From: CAVQHY01 sp963712465
Lineage (GTDB): Bacteria; Actinomycetota; Thermoleophilia; Gaiellales; Gaiellaceae
Assembly (NCBI GenBank): GCA_963712465.1
Contig: CAVQHY010000005.1
Span: forward strand, 186,001-250,000
DNA: 64,000 nt
Direction of reading: 5' to 3'
Position 1 is the first letter of the stretch. Every line of letters begins with the position of its first letter. The notes under the pieces were generated by a model that had not been told where the DNA came from, did not search any database, and saw only the letters and a list, made by a program, of their open reading frames with translations. Shown one piece after another: positions 32,568 through 41,213 of this stretch. The position numbers and the translations under genes are program-made.

Positions 32568-32942
32568 GTGGCCCAAATGCCCGGAGGGTTGCTCGCACGC
32601 TTCCGCCATCCCGATCCCGAGCCCGAGCCCGAAATTCGGAGCCCGGAGCCTGTCTCCGCGCCCGAGTCGGATCCGCCCGCCCCGGAGCCGACGCCTCAGC
32701 CGACCGCCACGGCGTCGCTCGTCCTGTCGTGCGACGAGGCGGTCGAGCTCGTCCGCTCTCGCCGGGGAGACGTCTTCGAGATCCAGTTTCTCGTCCGCGA
32801 GCGCGACCGGCTCCGTGCCGCAGGCGATCCGTCTGCGTCGGCCAAGGCGGACGAGACCGAGGAGCACCTGCGGACAGTGATCGAGCGCAAGCTCCGCGCG
32901 AAGGGCGTGCTTGCCCCCGAGGGCGAGCTCGAGCTCGTCTGA
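32568..32942 (+). CDS. hypothetical protein with Pro/Glu-rich N-terminus
   Basis: A 124-residue protein: residues 14-50 are a PEPEPE-type disordered segment, and residues 50-124 form a helical domain (LSCDEAVELVRSRRGDVFEI then QFLVRERDRLRAAGDP). GTG at 32568 lies 28 bases after the cyclophilin stop, and a response regulator follows. The compact helical half looks genuine, but I do not recognise a family. Confidence 0.6.
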   Translation: MAQMPGGLLARFRHPDPEPEPEIRSPEPVSAPESDPPAPEPTPQPTATASLVLSCDEAVELVRSRRGDVFEIQFLVRERDRLRAAGDPSASAKADETEEHLRTVIERKLRAKGVLAPEGELELV

Positions 32943-33031
32943 GAGCGCGACCGGGGGATGTGCCCCGGCGGCCGGTCTACACCCATTCGGGGGAGACCGC
33001 GACGCGGCGCGACGCCGATGACGGGACCGAC

Positions 33032-33430
33032 GTGACCCGTCAGACCATCCTCGTCGTCGACGACAACGAGCTCGTACGAAGGGCGCTCGCCGTCCAGCTC
33101 AGAGCGGCGGGATACCGGACGGTCTTCGCCGCGGACGGGATCCAGGCGCTCACCGTGGCGCGCCGCGAGTGTCCCGACCTCGTCATCCTCGACCTCGGCC
33201 TTCCCGGCGGCGACGGATACGTCGTGCTGGATCGGCTCGGCGCTCTTCCGGCTCTCGCCTGCACGCCGGTCGTCGTCCTCACCGGTTGGGGCGAGGAGCG
33301 CGATCGCTGCCTGGAGTCCGGCGCGGCTGCGTTCTTCACCAAGCCGGTCGCGTGGCGACAGCTCCACGCCGCGATCGAGGCCGCGCTTCCCGCCACGACC
33401 GCCGGCCTCACGCTCGCGGCAGCGCGCTAG
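33032..33430 (+). CDS. single-domain response regulator
   Basis: A 132-residue CheY-like receiver: ILVVDDNELVRRAL supplies the acidic pocket (about residues 9-11), Asp54 in VILDLGLPGG is the phosphoacceptor, Thr in VVLTGWGEE is the switch residue and Lys104 in FFTKPVAW is the conserved lysine. There is no output domain and no adjacent histidine kinase, so it is an orphan that probably works through protein contacts. GTG at 33032 starts directly before the first strand. Confidence 0.9.
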   Translation: MTRQTILVVDDNELVRRALAVQLRAAGYRTVFAADGIQALTVARRECPDLVILDLGLPGGDGYVVLDRLGALPALACTPVVVLTGWGEERDRCLESGAAAFFTKPVAWRQLHAAIEAALPATTAGLTLAAAR

Positions 33431-33477
33431 GCCTGTAGACCCCTTCGCGCTCCGCGGATCGAGTAGGCTCCCCGGCC

Positions 33478-34359
33478 GTGCCAGCGACGCTGATGGACGG
33501 GAAGGCTCTCGGCGAGCGTGTCCGCGCCGAGGTCAAGCGAGACGTCGCGGCGCTCGACCGGCCGATCGGGCTCGCCACCGTCCTCGTCGGGGACGACCCC
33601 GCCTCCGCCGTCTACGTCGCGAGCAAGCGCAAGGCGTGCGCGGAGGCCGGGATCGAGTCGTTCCACCACGAGCTCCCGGCCGACACGCCCGAGGCCGACC
33701 TACTCGCCCTCGTCCAGGAGCTGAACCGCGACGATCGCGTCACCGGGATCCTCACGCAGCTTCCGCTGCCCGATCACATGGACGAGGACACGGTGATCCA
33801 GACGATCGATCCGCTCAAGGACGTCGACGGCTTCCACCCGGTCAACGCCGGTCTGCTGATGCTCGGCCGCCCGACGCTCGCTCCGGCGACCCCGTCGGGG
33901 GTGATGGAGATCCTCCGTGCCTACGACGTCGACCTCGTCGGCGCCCACGCCGTCGTCGTCGGCCGCTCGAACATCGTCGGCAAGCCGCAGGCGCTCCTGC
34001 TCCTCGCCGAGCACGCGACGGTGACGGTCTGCCACAGTCGCACACGCGACCTGCCTGCGGTCGTCCGGGAGGCCGACGTCGTCGTTGCCGCCGTCGGGCG
34101 CGCCCGGATGGTCTCCGCCGACTGGGTCAAGCCCGGCGCGACCGTCGTCGACGTCGGCATCAATCGCGTCGAAGGAAAGCTCGCGGGCGACGTTGCGGAG
34201 GACGTACGCGAGGTCGCCGGCCTCCTGACGCCGGTGCCGGGCGGGGTCGGCCCGATGACGATTGCGATGCTGCTTCGTAACACCGTGAAGGCCGCGCGCT
34301 ACCAGGCCGGCGAGCTTGCCTTCCCGGGACGCTCGGGGTACGCTGCGGGCGCCGCCTGA
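33478..34359 (+). CDS. folD: bifunctional methylenetetrahydrofolate dehydrogenase/cyclohydrolase
   Basis: A 293-residue FolD, which interconverts 5,10-methylene-, methenyl- and 10-formyl-tetrahydrofolate with NADP(H). Motifs: YVASKRKACAEAG with catalytic Lys50, GILTQLPLPDHM, the DVDGFHPVNAG loop, VVVGRSNIVGKPQALLLL for cofactor binding and TPVPGGVGPMTIAMLLRNT near the end. GTG at 33478. The one-carbon role fits its neighbours SerA and the aminotransferases further along. Confidence 0.96.
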   Translation: MPATLMDGKALGERVRAEVKRDVAALDRPIGLATVLVGDDPASAVYVASKRKACAEAGIESFHHELPADTPEADLLALVQELNRDDRVTGILTQLPLPDHMDEDTVIQTIDPLKDVDGFHPVNAGLLMLGRPTLAPATPSGVMEILRAYDVDLVGAHAVVVGRSNIVGKPQALLLLAEHATVTVCHSRTRDLPAVVREADVVVAAVGRARMVSADWVKPGATVVDVGINRVEGKLAGDVAEDVREVAGLLTPVPGGVGPMTIAMLLRNTVKAARYQAGELAFPGRSGYAAGAA

Positions 34360-34376
34360 CGCGGTGTAACGACCGG

Positions 34377-34409
34377 AACGACGGCTCGCAGCCGGGCCGT
34401 CGTTTGTTT
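34377..34409 (+). terminator. terminator-like hairpin in the cold-shock leader
   Basis: AACGACGG and CCGTCGTT form a perfect 8-bp stem followed by TGTTTG. It sits between the folD stop and the cold-shock ribosome site, with only 16 bases before the TTG start, so it may be folD's terminator, an attenuator for the cold-shock gene, or both. Confidence 0.6.
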
Positions 34410-34425
34410 GTGAAGGAGGAAGGTT

Positions 34426-34629
34426 TTGGCAGAGCAGGGCACCGTCAAGTGGTTCTCGAACGAGAAGGGCTACGGCTTCATCGAGCGGCCCGAGGGCGAG
34501 GACGTCTTCGTTCACCACTCGGCCATCCAGATGGACGGGTATCGCTCGCTGGTCGAGGGCCAGCGCGTCGAGTTCGAGGTCGTGCAGGGCGACAAGGGCC
34601 TGCAGGCCTCGAACGTCCAGGCCGTATAG
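34426..34629 (+). CDS. cspA: cold-shock protein
   Basis: A 67-residue OB-fold RNA/DNA chaperone with RNP1 KGYGFI (residues 16-21) and RNP2 VFVHHSAI (27-34), the standard CspA length. TTG at 34426 is preceded by AGGAGGA with 8-base spacing, a strong ribosome site that compensates for the weak start codon. It is monocistronic, framed by two hairpins (34377-34409 and 34656-34686). Confidence 0.95.
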   Translation: MAEQGTVKWFSNEKGYGFIERPEGEDVFVHHSAIQMDGYRSLVEGQRVEFEVVQGDKGLQASNVQAV

Positions 34630-34655
34630 CCGGGAACCGTTTGCGAAACCGCTTC

Positions 34656-34686
34656 GACGGGCCCCGGCAAGGGGCCCGTCCTCGTT
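34656..34686 (+). terminator. rho-independent terminator after the cold-shock gene
   Basis: GACGGGCCC and GGGCCCGTC form a perfect 9-bp stem with a 7-base loop, followed by CTCGTT, 27 bases past the cspA stop. Confidence 0.7.
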
Positions 34687-34714
34687 GGGGACGCCCATAG
34701 ACTGCGAGGCCCGC

Positions 34715-34999
34715 ATGAGCATCACGAGAGAGCAGGTTCTGCACGTGGCGCGCCTGGCCCGACTCGAGATCCCCGAGAATGAGATCGAGACGGTCAGGGC
34801 GGAGCTGGGCGCCATCCTCGAGGCCGTCTCCAGGGTGTCCGAGCTCGACCTCACAGACGTGCCGCCTACGTCGCATCCGCTCGATCTCGTCAACGTCTGG
34901 GACGAGGACGAGCCGCGCCCGTCGCTTCCGCGCGAGGATGCGCTGGCGAATGCGCCAGACCCCGCGGACGGCGCCTTCCGCGTCCCGTCGGCCGGATGA
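34715..34999 (+). CDS. gatC: aspartyl/glutamyl-tRNA amidotransferase subunit C
   Basis: A 94-residue GatC: ITREQVLHVARLARLEIPEN, then ILEAVSRVSELDLTDVPPTS and a C-terminal RPSLPREDALANAPD that wraps the A/B subunits. GatC stabilises the amidotransferase that converts Glu-tRNA-Gln and Asp-tRNA-Asn. ATG at 34715 has a GAGG upstream, and its stop overlaps the gatA ATG (ATGA). First gene of gatCAB. Confidence 0.95.
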   Translation: MSITREQVLHVARLARLEIPENEIETVRAELGAILEAVSRVSELDLTDVPPTSHPLDLVNVWDEDEPRPSLPREDALANAPDPADGAFRVPSAG

Positions 35000-36402
35000 T
35001 CGACACGCTCCGCCTCACCGCCGAGGACGCCTCGGGGCTCCTGGAGCGCAACGAGACCTCCCCGGAGGAGCTGTCTGCCGCCTACGCGGCCGCGATCGGC
35101 GAGCGCGACCCCGAGCTCCACGCGTACCTGCACGTCGAGAACGAGGTGGGGAGGGGCGTGCCGATCGCGCTCAAGGACTGCATTACGACCAGGGGTGTGC
35201 CGACGACGGCCGGCTCGCGGATCCTCGAGGGGTACGTCCCGGTGTTCGACTCGACCGTCGCCGCCCGGCTCAAGGCGGGCGGGCTGCCGCTGATCGGCAA
35301 GACGAACATGGACGAGTTCGCGATGGGCTCGTCCACGGAGAACTCCGGCTACGGCCCGTCGCGGAACCCCTGGGACCCCGAGCGGGTGCCCGGCGGCTCA
35401 TCCGGTGGCTCGGCCGCCGCGGTCGCCGGCGGGCTGGCGCCGTGGGCCCTGGGGTCCGACACGGGCGGCTCGATCAAGCAGCCCGCCGCGCTCTGCGGGC
35501 TCGTCGGGCTGCGGCCCACGTACGGCACGGTCTCCCGCTACGGGATTGTCGCCTTTGCCTCGAGTCTCGACCAGGTCGGCCCGATCACGAAGACCGTCCG
35601 CGACAACGCGCTTCTCTACTCGATCATCGCCGGACGCGACCCGCTCGACTCGACCACCGTCGAGCTTCCCGCGCCCGTCGAGCTCCCGACCGGCGAGGAC
35701 CTGCGCGGGGTGCGCATCGGGATTCCGACCGAGCTGAACGAGGCCGAGGGGATCGAGCCGGGCGTGACCGATCGCGTGCGCGAGGCGATCGCGCTGGCGG
35801 AGGAGCTCGGGGCGGAGATCGGCGAGGTCAGCCTGCCGCGCTCGGTCGAGTACGGCCTCGCCTGCTACTACCTGATCGCGCCGGCGGAGGCGAGCTCCAA
35901 CCTCGCCCGCTACGACGGCGTGCGCTACGGGTATCGGGCCGCCGGGGCAGGCGACCTCCTCGACCTGTACATGCGCTCGCGCTGGGAGGGGTTCGGCGCG
36001 GAGCCGAGGCGCCGGATCATGCTCGGCACCTACGCGCTGTCGGCCGGCTACTACGACGCCTTCTACGGCCAGGCCCAGCGGGTGCGGACGCTGATCTCCC
36101 GCGAGTTCGCCGCGGCCTTCGAGCGCTTCGACCTGCTGCTCTCGCCGACCTCGCCGACGGTGGCGTTCCGCCTCGGAGAGAAGAGCGCCAACCCGCTCGC
36201 GCTCTACCTCTGCGACGTGCTGACGATCCCGCCGAACATGGCCGGACTGCCGGGTCTGTCGATCCCGTGCGGGCTCTCGGAGGGGCTTCCCGTCGGCCTG
36301 CAGATCGTCGGGCCCCAGTTCTCCGAGAACCTCCTGTTCCGGGCCGGCCACGCGCTCGAGCGCGCGATCGGGTTCGACTTCGTTCCGGAGCGGCTGCGGT
36401 GA
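34996..36402 (+). CDS. gatA: aspartyl/glutamyl-tRNA amidotransferase subunit A
   Basis: A 468-residue amidase-signature enzyme that releases ammonia from glutamine for tRNA-dependent amidation. The catalytic triad is visible as Lys60 (IALKDCIT), cis-Ser135 (PGGSSGGSA) and the nucleophile Ser159 (GSDTGGSIKQPAA). FAMGSSTENSGYGPSRNPWD and RPTYGTVSRYGIVAFASSLD are GatA-specific. Length and operon position (gatC-gatA-gatB) are standard. The start is fixed by the ATGA overlap. Confidence 0.96.
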   Translation: MIDTLRLTAEDASGLLERNETSPEELSAAYAAAIGERDPELHAYLHVENEVGRGVPIALKDCITTRGVPTTAGSRILEGYVPVFDSTVAARLKAGGLPLIGKTNMDEFAMGSSTENSGYGPSRNPWDPERVPGGSSGGSAAAVAGGLAPWALGSDTGGSIKQPAALCGLVGLRPTYGTVSRYGIVAFASSLDQVGPITKTVRDNALLYSIIAGRDPLDSTTVELPAPVELPTGEDLRGVRIGIPTELNEAEGIEPGVTDRVREAIALAEELGAEIGEVSLPRSVEYGLACYYLIAPAEASSNLARYDGVRYGYRAAGAGDLLDLYMRSRWEGFGAEPRRRIMLGTYALSAGYYDAFYGQAQRVRTLISREFAAAFERFDLLLSPTSPTVAFRLGEKSANPLALYLCDVLTIPPNMAGLPGLSIPCGLSEGLPVGLQIVGPQFSENLLFRAGHALERAIGFDFVPERLR

Positions 36403-36430
36403 CGGAGAGGTCGCCCGGGAGGGGCGCTTC

Positions 36431-37837
36431 GTGACGTGGGAGCCCGTCATCGGCCTCGAGATCCACGTCCAGCTGAAGACGCGGACGAAGATGTTCTGCC
36501 GCTGCGAGAACGAGAACGTCCTGGGCGCGGAGCCGAACACGCGCACCTGCCCCGTGTGCCTCGCGTTCCCCGGCGCGCTTCCGGTGCCCAACCGGCAGGC
36601 GATCGACTGGACGGTCAAGCTCGGCCTCGCGCTCGGCTGCTCGATCGCCGACCGCGCCGTCTTCGCGCGCAAGAACTACTTCTACCCGGACCTGCCGAAG
36701 GGCTACCAGATCTCGCAGTACGAGGAGCCGCTGTGCCTAGACGGGCGCTTCGTCGTCCCGGGCCCTGACGGCGACCGGGAGGTCGGCATCGTCCGGGCGC
36801 ACCTCGAGGAGGATGCCGCCAAGACGATCCACGTCGGTGGGGCAGCGGGCCGGATCCACGGGGCGGAGACGTCGCTCGTCGACTTCAACCGCGGGGGCAC
36901 CCCGCTCGTCGAGATCGTCTCCCAGCCCGACGTTCGCTCGGCCGAGGAGGCCAAGCGCTTCCTCCAGCTCCTCCGCCAGACCGTCGTCGAGCTCGGAATC
37001 TCCAACGCGGAGATGGAGAAGGGATCGCTGCGCTGCGACGCCAACGTCTCCGTGCGGGAGCCGGGCGAGGGGTATCGCACGAAGACGGAACTGAAGAACA
37101 TGAACTCCTTCACGTTCGTCGCGAAGGGCATCGACGCCGAGCTCGAGCGCCAGGCCGGGATCTACGAGTCGGGCGGCGAGGTCGTCCAGGAGACGCTCCA
37201 TTTCGATCCCCAGACCGGCCGGCTCACGCCCCTTCGCTCGAAGGAGGAGGCGGACGACTACCGGTACTTCCCCGAGCCCGACCTCGTCCCGGTCGAGCCG
37301 TCCGCAGCGCTGATCGAGACGCTGAGGGCGGAGCTACCCGAACTGCCGTCGGCGCGCATCCGCCGGCTGGAGGCAGAGGTCGGGTTCGACCTCGCCGAGG
37401 GGCTCGTCACGAGCGGGCGCGACGGGCTCTACGAACGGGTGGCGGGCGAGCGGCGGGCCGTTGCGAACGTGATCATGAACCAGCTCGCCGGAGCAGGGGT
37501 TGATCCCGGCGCGGTCGATCCGGGAGAGCTCGCAAAGCTCGTCGAGGCTCGCGACCGCATCCCGCGGGGCGCGTTCGACGAGGCGCTCGCGAGAGTCGGC
37601 GAGCCGGGGTTCACGGCCGATCCATACGTCGCGCAGGAGGCGGTCGCCGACGCGGGGGCCCTCGACCCGATCATCGACGCGGTCCTCGCGGCCAACCCCG
37701 GTCAGGTCGAGGCCTACCGGGGCGGCAAGGAAGGACTGCTCGGCTTCTTCGTGGGCCAGGTGATGAAGGAGACGAGCGGCCAGGCCGACGCGCGGGCGGT
37801 CAACGAGCGTCTGCGCGAGAAGCTCGGAGCGCCCTGA
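36431..37837 (+). CDS. gatB: aspartyl/glutamyl-tRNA amidotransferase subunit B
   Basis: A 468-residue GatB, which binds the mischarged tRNA and activates its acyl group with ATP. WEPVIGLEIHVQLKTRTKMF opens the cradle domain, MFCRC with TRTCPVC supplies the zinc cysteines, NYFYPDLPKGYQISQYEEP is the strongly conserved active-site region, and the C-terminal YqeY-like tail ends GLLGFFVGQVMKETSGQADA. GTG at 36431 lies 29 bases after gatA. Its last 38 bases overlap the convergent membrane protein gene. Confidence 0.96.
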   Translation: MTWEPVIGLEIHVQLKTRTKMFCRCENENVLGAEPNTRTCPVCLAFPGALPVPNRQAIDWTVKLGLALGCSIADRAVFARKNYFYPDLPKGYQISQYEEPLCLDGRFVVPGPDGDREVGIVRAHLEEDAAKTIHVGGAAGRIHGAETSLVDFNRGGTPLVEIVSQPDVRSAEEAKRFLQLLRQTVVELGISNAEMEKGSLRCDANVSVREPGEGYRTKTELKNMNSFTFVAKGIDAELERQAGIYESGGEVVQETLHFDPQTGRLTPLRSKEEADDYRYFPEPDLVPVEPSAALIETLRAELPELPSARIRRLEAEVGFDLAEGLVTSGRDGLYERVAGERRAVANVIMNQLAGAGVDPGAVDPGELAKLVEARDRIPRGAFDEALARVGEPGFTADPYVAQEAVADAGALDPIIDAVLAANPGQVEAYRGGKEGLLGFFVGQVMKETSGQADARAVNERLREKLGAP

Positions 37838-38468
37838 GCGAGCCGACGGGAACGCCGCTTGCTCCGAGCACGCCGCCGTAGAGAAGCAGCGCCGCGACGG
37901 CGATGAATCCGGCGCTCTCGGCCTCGCCGAGCCCGGCCACGGCGCTGCCGGCGGCCGCGACCGCTACGCCTGCGAGGATCAGCGCGTTCCCGAGCGGACG
38001 CCGGCGAAGCGTCGTTACCGCGACGGTCACGATCGCGATCGTGCCGAGCACGTTGCCGAGGACGGCCACCAGCCGAGCGGGAACGAGGTCGAGGTGGGCC
38101 TGCGCCTCGGGAATCGAGGAGCCCGTGACGGGGTCGGTCAGCGGGACGGAGAGGGCGATCCCGACGGCCAGCCCCGTATAGAGAAGCGCGAGCGGAAGCG
38201 CCCAGCGGCGACCGGCGAGCAGGAGCGAGCCGCAGCCGAGGAGCGGGGCGGTCAGGAGTCCGCCGAACAGGTAGTAGACGCGAAACGCCCGGTCGTCCCA
38301 GCCCGCCGCCGCACCCCACGCGAGCGCGGCCGAGGCGAGCGCGTACGCGAGCAGCCCGGCGGCCCAGAGCGCGAGCGCCGGCTCGCGTCCCGCCCGCCAC
38401 CGCGCGAACAGGTCGCCGGCGAGTCGAAGCGTCAGCAGGGCGGCTCCGAATGCGAGCAGCGCTTCCAT
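37800..38468 (-). CDS. seven-helix hypothetical membrane protein
   Basis: A 222-residue integral membrane protein with about seven helices, among them LLAFGAALLTLRLAGDLFAR, LLAYALASAALAWGAAAGWD and LVAVLGNVLGTIAIVTVAVT. The FRVYYLFGGLLTAPLLGCGS helix and overall layout resemble a recurrent actinobacterial family of unknown function. ATG at 38468 is clear. Its 3' end overlaps gatB by 38 bases on the opposite strand. Confidence 0.75.
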   Translation of the reverse strand: MEALLAFGAALLTLRLAGDLFARWRAGREPALALWAAGLLAYALASAALAWGAAAGWDDRAFRVYYLFGGLLTAPLLGCGSLLLAGRRWALPLALLYTGLAVGIALSVPLTDPVTGSSIPEAQAHLDLVPARLVAVLGNVLGTIAIVTVAVTTLRRRPLGNALILAGVAVAAAGSAVAGLGEAESAGFIAVAALLLYGGVLGASGVPVGSLRALRASRADAR

Positions 38469-38505
38469 GGGGAGAGCTTAGGGCCTTCGACTAACCTCCC
38501 TCTCG

Positions 38506-39630
38506 ATGGACAGGCGCTACCTCGTCACGCCCGGGCCCACGCAGATTCCACCCGAGGTGTGGCGCGCGATGTCGGGCCCGATGCTCCACCACCGCGGCCC
38601 GGACTTCCAGACTGTGCTCGACCGCGTCCTCGCCCGGCTGCCGGAGGTGTTCCGCACCGGAAACGACGTTCTTCTCTTCGCCTCCTCCGGGACGGGCGCG
38701 ATGGAGGCCGCGGTTGCGAACCTCTGCTCGCCCGGCGACCGCGTCGTCGTCGCGTCCGCGGGCTACTTCGGCGAGCGCTGGGCCGCGATCGCCGCCGCGT
38801 ACGGGCTCGACCTCGTGCATCTTCGCGGAGCCTGGGGCGATGCGCTGAGCGCCGGCGAGATCGCCGATCGCGCCGAGGGAGCGCGGGCCGTCTACGTGAC
38901 GCACTCCGAGACCTCCACGGGGGTCGTTCACGATGTCGAGACGATCGCCGGCGCCGTGGCCGGCTCGGGCGCGATGCTCGTCGTCGACGCGGTCTCGAGC
39001 CTGGGCGCCGTTCCGCTCGAGTCCGACGCCTGGGGCGTCGACGTCGTCGTCGCCGGCTCGCAGAAGGCGCTGATGGTGCCCCCCGGGCTTGCGCTGTCGT
39101 CGATCTCACCGCGTGCGTGGGAGGCGTACGAGGCGGCCCGGCTGCCGCGCTACTCGCTCGACTGGAAGCGCGCGAAGAGCCTCGGTCAGACGCCCGCCGT
39201 TACGCTCGTGCAGGGTCTCGATGCCGCGCTCGAGCTGATCCTGCCCCCGGGGCTCGAGGCGCAGTTCGAGCAGCACCTCAGGCTCGGACGGGCCGCCCGG
39301 GCGGGAGCGAAGGCGATGGGGCTCGAGCTCTTCTCTCCGGACGAGGATCGCTCGGCCGTGGTGACGGCGATCCGCGTCCCCGACGGCGTCGACGGCGCCG
39401 AGGTCGTCCGCGCAATGCGCGAGCGCTCGGGGGTCACGGTCGTCGGCGGTCAGGGCGAGCTGCGCGGCAGGATCGTCCGCATCGGTCATATCGGCTACGT
39501 GGACGTCCTCGACATCGTCGCCGCGCTGCAGGCGCTCGAGCTCGCGCTCGCCGAGGCCGGCGCGGAGGTGGAGCGCGGTGCGGCTGCTCGCGCGGCTCTC
39601 GAGGCGCACGAGCTGCCCGTCCTCGCGTGA
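38506..39630 (+). CDS. class V aminotransferase (serine/alanine-glyoxylate type)
   Basis: A 374-residue fold-type I PLP enzyme beginning RRYLVTPGPTQIPPEVWRAM, with ASSGTGAMEAAVANLCSPGD for phosphate binding, DAVSSLGAVPLE for the ring aspartate and the Schiff-base Lys187 in AGSQKALMVPPG. This is the alanine/serine-glyoxylate aminotransferase family. Its direct coupling to serA (GTGA overlap) suggests it may serve as the phosphoserine or serine transaminase of serine metabolism here; that role is inferred from context. Confidence 0.9.
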   Translation: MDRRYLVTPGPTQIPPEVWRAMSGPMLHHRGPDFQTVLDRVLARLPEVFRTGNDVLLFASSGTGAMEAAVANLCSPGDRVVVASAGYFGERWAAIAAAYGLDLVHLRGAWGDALSAGEIADRAEGARAVYVTHSETSTGVVHDVETIAGAVAGSGAMLVVDAVSSLGAVPLESDAWGVDVVVAGSQKALMVPPGLALSSISPRAWEAYEAARLPRYSLDWKRAKSLGQTPAVTLVQGLDAALELILPPGLEAQFEQHLRLGRAARAGAKAMGLELFSPDEDRSAVVTAIRVPDGVDGAEVVRAMRERSGVTVVGGQGELRGRIVRIGHIGYVDVLDIVAALQALELALAEAGAEVERGAAARAALEAHELPVLA

Positions 39631-41213
39631 GCCGTCCCCGCGTTCTCATCCGTGAGCGCATTGCCGAGGCGGGCGTCGAGCTCCTTCGCAGCCGCTTCGA
39701 CGTCGACGTCGATCTCGAGAGCGACCTCGCCCAGGTGATCGGCGGCTACGACGCGATCATCGTCCGTTCGGCAACGAGCATCGACGCCGACCTGATCGAC
39801 CGGGCCACCCGGCTGAAGGTGATCGGCCGCGCCGGGGTCGGCGTCGACAACGTCGACGTGGCGGCGGCGTCGCGGCGCGGCATCGTCGTCGCCAACGCGC
39901 CGGAGTCGACGGTGGTCTCCGCTGCCGAGCACGCGATCGGCTTGCTCTTTGCCCTGTCCCGCTCGATCCCGCAGGCGCATGCGGCGCTGAAGGAGGGGCG
40001 GTGGGAGAGATCGCGCTTTGCCGGCATCGAGCTGGCCGACAAGACGCTCGGGCTCGTCGGCTTCGGCCGCATCGGCCAGCAGGTGGCGCGGCGTGCGCTC
40101 GGCCTCGAGATGCGCGTCCTCGGCTACGACCCGTACGTCGCCCCGGAGCGATTCCGCGACCTCGCCGTCGAGCGCATCGAGACGCTCGGCGAGTTGCTCG
40201 CGGCGTCCGACTTCGTCTCCCTCCATCTGACCCTCAGCCCGGAGACGCACGGCCTCCTCGGCCGGGCCGAGCTCGCGGGCGCGCGGGACGGCATCCGGAT
40301 CGTCAACTGCGCGCGCGGAGAGATCATCGACGAGGAGGCGCTGGTCGAGGCGCTCGCGTCCGGGAAGGTCGCCGCCGCAGCGCTCGACGTCTTCTCCCAC
40401 GAGCCGTACTCCGGCCCGCTGCTCGGGCTCGACAACGTCATCGTCACCCCGCATCTCGCCGCCTCGACCAGGGAGGCGCAAGACCGCGCCGGCGTGATCG
40501 TCGCCGAGCAGGTCGCGGCTGCGCTCGAGGGCGGTCTCGTCGCGAACGCCGTCAACGTCCCCGCCCTCTCGCCCGAGGAGCTCGAGGCCGTCGGGCCGTT
40601 CCTGCCGCTCGCGTCCAGTCTCGGCGCGCTTGCCGTCGAGCTCTCCGGCGCGCCCGTGACACGGCTCGACCTCGCGTATCTCGGCGAGCTGGCCGAGCGC
40701 GACACGCGCCTGCTCACGGTTGCCGCGCTGAACGGCGCGTTCCAGGGCCGTGTCGAGCAGCCGGTCAACTACGTCAACGCGCCGCTCGTCGCGCGCGAGC
40801 GCGGGATCGAGGTGAGCGAGGAGCGCCGCGCCGGCTCCCGCGACTTCACGAGCCTGATCGAGGTGCGGGCCCACACGGACGCCGAGGAGATCATCGTCGC
40901 TGGCACGGTCACCGGGCGAGACCACCGTCGGAGGCTCACGCACGCACTGGGCTTCGAGATCGAGATCGAGCTCGCCCCGCTGATGCTCTTCGTCATCAAC
41001 GAGGACCGCCCGGGACGGATCGGTCGCGTCGGCACGCTTCTCGGCGAGTCCGGAATCAACATCGCGAACATGGCGGTGTCGCGGAGCTCCGGGAGCGGCC
41101 GCGCGCTGATGACGCTTTCCCTGGACAGCCCCGTCACGGCCGAGGTGCTGGACGCCCTTCGCGCCGAGCCCGGGTTCGTGGAGGCGCGGTCGATCGTGCT
41201 CGACGGCCGATGA
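39627..41213 (+). CDS. serA: D-3-phosphoglycerate dehydrogenase
   Basis: A 528-residue long-form SerA that oxidises 3-phosphoglycerate with NAD+, the first step of serine synthesis. The NAD motif is LGLVGFGRIGQQVARRALGL (about residues 142-161), with NCARGEIIDEEAL and the catalytic His in VTPHLAASTREAQ. An allosteric substrate-binding domain and a C-terminal ACT domain (INEDRPGRIGRVGTLLGES) follow, as in actinobacterial serine-inhibited enzymes. GTG at 39627 overlaps the preceding stop. Confidence 0.95.
   Translation: MSRPRVLIRERIAEAGVELLRSRFDVDVDLESDLAQVIGGYDAIIVRSATSIDADLIDRATRLKVIGRAGVGVDNVDVAAASRRGIVVANAPESTVVSAAEHAIGLLFALSRSIPQAHAALKEGRWERSRFAGIELADKTLGLVGFGRIGQQVARRALGLEMRVLGYDPYVAPERFRDLAVERIETLGELLAASDFVSLHLTLSPETHGLLGRAELAGARDGIRIVNCARGEIIDEEALVEALASGKVAAAALDVFSHEPYSGPLLGLDNVIVTPHLAASTREAQDRAGVIVAEQVAAALEGGLVANAVNVPALSPEELEAVGPFLPLASSLGALAVELSGAPVTRLDLAYLGELAERDTRLLTVAALNGAFQGRVEQPVNYVNAPLVARERGIEVSEERRAGSRDFTSLIEVRAHTDAEEIIVAGTVTGRDHRRRLTHALGFEIEIELAPLMLFVINEDRPGRIGRVGTLLGESGINIANMAVSRSSGSGRALMTLSLDSPVTAEVLDALRAEPGFVEARSIVLDGR

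Noticed and set aside
34377..34409. A classical riboswitch before cspA
   Set aside because: The leader is too short and matches no known aptamer; only a single hairpin is present.
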